Assembly: GCA_045632625.1 (NCBI GenBank)
Contig: JAZQWZ010000088.1
Span: forward strand, 1 to 6,737
Direction: 5' to 3'
Length of the DNA stretch: 6,737 bases
Origin: Scatosoma sp045632625
Lineage (GTDB): Bacteria; Bacillota; Clostridia; Christensenellales; Borkfalkiaceae
Shown here in pieces: positions 4,677 to 6,737 of the stretch. Under the pieces are notes generated by a model. The model was not told where the DNA came from and did not search any database. It saw only the letters and a list, made by a program, of their open reading frames with translations. The translations under genes and the position numbers were made by a program. Every line of letters starts with the position of its first letter. The first letter of the stretch is position 1.

Positions 4677-6737
4677 TTATTTTATTCTTCTCTCTTCCTT
4701 ACAAGTACAGTAAATAATTTGATATTTCTTGGCTAATTTTTGCACCATTCGTTTGGCAATCGACGTGGTCGTATCGTCCAAATGCACGAACGGATCGTCG
4801 AAAAGCAGTACGGGCGTTTCGCCTGCGTACACTGCTTCAATCAGCGCCCACCGCATACAAAAACCGATTAGCTCCTGCGTGCCTTGGCTGTAATACGCAA
4901 GGGGTCTTAAAACACCGTTATCGTCCAAAAGGGGCGTACCGTCCGCCGTGAATTTGAGCGTCGCGGAAAAATCCGTTTTCATCTCTTTGAGCAACTGTGC
5001 ACTAATCGTTTCAACGGGCTGCAAATAGCGCGCCGCCATATTTTCCCGAGCGCGTTCCAAAAGCGTTTTTGCTGTTTGCAGTGCACTCAGCTTTCTTTCC
5101 AAGCGTGCTTTTTCCGACAATAATTGCGCTTCTTCCGCTTTATAATCGGCAAGCGCGTACGCCTTTTGTTCTAAGGACGCTACGCTCGCTTTGGCGTTCG
5201 CCATTTGCATAAACAGGTTACGTTCGTCGCTTTCCAACCCGCCGATACGCTTTTTCAGTTCTTCCACGTCCGCCATCGCGTACATATCCGCCGACAATGT
5301 TTCCGGGTCTTCACTCGTTCCCGCGGGTAATTGTGCCGCGGCGGACACCGCAAGCTCACGCTCTTGATATTCTTCGTTATACGCTTCGCATTTTTCTTTG
5401 AGCACAGACAGCGCCGCGCGGTAATCGTACGTTTCCGCAAACGCAAAATTGCTTAAAAAGTTTTCTATCGCAAGCTTCAACTCTTCCGCGCGTTTACCGT
5501 TTTCCTCGCGCTTTTGCATGAACAGCGCAACATGCTCTTTTTCCAAAGCGTTTATCCCTAATTGTTCTTGCAATTTATCAAACTCGCGCTGTACTTCCCG
5601 ATAGCGTCTGTTTAACTTTTTATCCTTAAACTTTTTGCGTTTAAACGGATATTTCCAAAACTTCGTGGAAAACAACGTTTCCAAAAATGTCCACGCGATA
5701 AAACCGCCGCCTAGCCCGACCAAGGGCCAGCCTATAATGGGTAGGCTTTCTATTTGCGTAGCACCGATAAGGGTTGCAATCAACGCCAACAGCAATTTTA
5801 CCGTACCTATTTTTTGTTTTTGCTCGCTAGCGTTGGCTTCGCGTTGCACGTCCTTAAACGCCTTGCGCGCCTGCTTGTGTTGTTCGTCCAGCATCTGCTC
5901 GAATGTTTGCAGTTCTTTTTGACAAGTATGATAGGCTTCCAAAAGCCCTTTGTGTTCTTCTTCCTTGCGTACCTGCTCGTACGATTGCGACTGCTGCTCG
6001 TCAAACCACGCTTGCAAAGCGTAGTATTCTTTCACGGCGCTTTCAATCCCTTCCACGTTGACCGTCAAGGGATTGTTTTGTCCAAAAAACGCCTGCATTT
6101 TGGCAAGCTTATCTTCCGAGCGCGCAATACGGCGCTGTAAATCCTGCCGTTGCATTTGCGTTGCCACACGCGTACTGTTTTGCATTTGTTCATCGCGAAG
6201 CATTGAAAATTTTTGCAAATCCCCTTGCGTTTGTTCCAGCGTTTTTGACAACGCTTCCAAACGTTTTTGCGCACTGTATACATCGATTGCCGCCTGTGCG
6301 CACTCGCGTTTTTCTATTTCCAACGCATTCAATCGCGCGTCGATTTGGTCAAGCAAACCGTTTTTGGGTGCGCGTTTTCCGCGCAGTTTGCTTTCCGCCT
6401 GTTCCAAACGCTGTAACGCGCTTTGCGCACCGTTTTGCTTATCGTTTTCCACAGATAAGAGCGCAATTAACCGCGCTTTGGTATCTTCGGGCAAGCCCTG
6501 CGCTGTCATTTCGCCGTGTGCGATATACGCCGTGCGGTGATAGCTTTCCTTGTTGATACCAAAAATCAGCTCGCCCAAGTTTTCAATGCTTTCCCCAAAG
6601 ACATAGGCAGGCAAATTGTTTTTATCATACAATTTGACCGTATCCATAGCAGGCGTTTTGCCGAACGTGCGCTCTATGCGATAGGTTTCGTTTCGATAGG
6701 AAAAGGTCAGGCTGCCGCCGTAACCGCCCCCTTGGAA
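4677..6737 (-). CDS. Membrane-inserted SMC/RecF-like AAA ATPase (YhaN-like), 5'-truncated by the window
   Basis: The frame stays open to the right edge, giving 686 visible residues. The 30 residues before the first internal Met (6647) read as real protein, including GGSLTFSYRNETYRIERTFG, so that Met is not the start. Walker A lies outside. From the edge, the visible protein has the end of the N-terminal ATPase lobe (1-80), coiled coil (about 95-310), two membrane helices (about 313-329 and 332-356) and a very basic stretch (FKRKKFKDKKLNRRYR, about 365-380). A second coiled coil (about 380-575) follows. The C-terminal lobe carries an ABC-type signature YYSQGTQEL (about 615-623) and Walker B LLFDDPF (644-650). 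The closest known architecture is YhaN of Bacillus, which partners a SbcD-like phosphoesterase (YhaO). A role in DNA end processing or DNA-membrane association is an inference. The usual His after the last beta strand appears as Lys680 (TCKEER). Partners upstream cannot be seen. Confidence 0.85.
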   Translation of the reverse strand, partial: FQGGGYGGSLTFSYRNETYRIERTFGKTPAMDTVKLYDKNNLPAYVFGESIENLGELIFGINKESYHRTAYIAHGEMTAQGLPEDTKARLIALLSVENDKQNGAQSALQRLEQAESKLRGKRAPKNGLLDQIDARLNALEIEKRECAQAAIDVYSAQKRLEALSKTLEQTQGDLQKFSMLRDEQMQNSTRVATQMQRQDLQRRIARSEDKLAKMQAFFGQNNPLTVNVEGIESAVKEYYALQAWFDEQQSQSYEQVRKEEEHKGLLEAYHTCQKELQTFEQMLDEQHKQARKAFKDVQREANASEQKQKIGTVKLLLALIATLIGATQIESLPIIGWPLVGLGGGFIAWTFLETLFSTKFWKYPFKRKKFKDKKLNRRYREVQREFDKLQEQLGINALEKEHVALFMQKREENGKRAEELKLAIENFLSNFAFAETYDYRAALSVLKEKCEAYNEEYQERELAVSAAAQLPAGTSEDPETLSADMYAMADVEELKKRIGGLESDERNLFMQMANAKASVASLEQKAYALADYKAEEAQLLSEKARLERKLSALQTAKTLLERARENMAARYLQPVETISAQLLKEMKTDFSATLKFTADGTPLLDDNGVLRPLAYYSQGTQELIGFCMRWALIEAVYAGETPVLLFDDPFVHLDDTTTSIAKRMVQKLAKKYQIIYCTCKEERRIK

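Noticed and set aside
4643..4690. Bidirectional terminator
   Set aside because: The plus-strand side after the stem is a mixed AT run without a T-tract, and no plus-strand gene ends there.
6058..6556. Plus-strand frames over the ATPase coiled coil
   Set aside because: They are antisense to a continuous coiled-coil protein, with Cys/Ser/Arg-rich translations that do not resemble a protein family.

Overview
The window looks like chromosomal DNA from a low-to-mid GC Bacillota, most likely a clostridial, gut-type lineage. The evidence is the purine-rich Shine-Dalgarno sequences, a textbook sigma-A-type promoter, a rho-independent terminator, and protein families (MarR plus paired half-transporter ABC exporters, and a YhaN-like membrane-inserted SMC-type ATPase) that are typical of Clostridia. 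The lineage is an inference from these features; no rRNA or marker gene is present. All four genes lie on the minus strand, so transcription runs from high to low coordinates.

Right part (4677-6737): the 3' portion of a large RecF/SMC-like AAA ATPase. Its reading frame runs off the right edge, so the N-terminus with Walker A is outside the window. It has long coiled coils, two membrane helices in the middle, and an ABC-type signature plus Walker B at the C-terminus. It ends in a strong hairpin and U-tract terminator (4634-4668), which separates it from the next unit.

Middle and left (300-4584): a compact three-gene operon, marR - ABC half-transporter 1 - ABC half-transporter 2. It has an 8-bp overlap at the first junction and a 1-bp overlap at the second. 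The promoter is readable: TTGACT, a 17-bp spacer, then TATAAT. The spacer holds a perfect 14-bp palindrome that is almost certainly the MarR operator. The simplest model is an autorepressed, ligand-induced efflux operon. The two ABC proteins show complementary asymmetry. Transporter 1 has degenerate catalytic residues (Asp after Walker B, Gln in the H-loop) with a normal signature, and transporter 2 has normal catalytic residues with an altered LSQGQ signature. This is the pattern of heterodimeric exporters such as TM287/288, BmrCD and LmrCD.

Left end (1-299): no gene is supported. It holds two copies of a 21-bp direct repeat spaced 81 bp apart, each followed by a run of small hairpins, and a possible terminator-like G/C stem at the very edge. 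The repeat region is the least explained part of the window. The rest fits a known type of system, and I see no clear evidence for a wholly new gene system.
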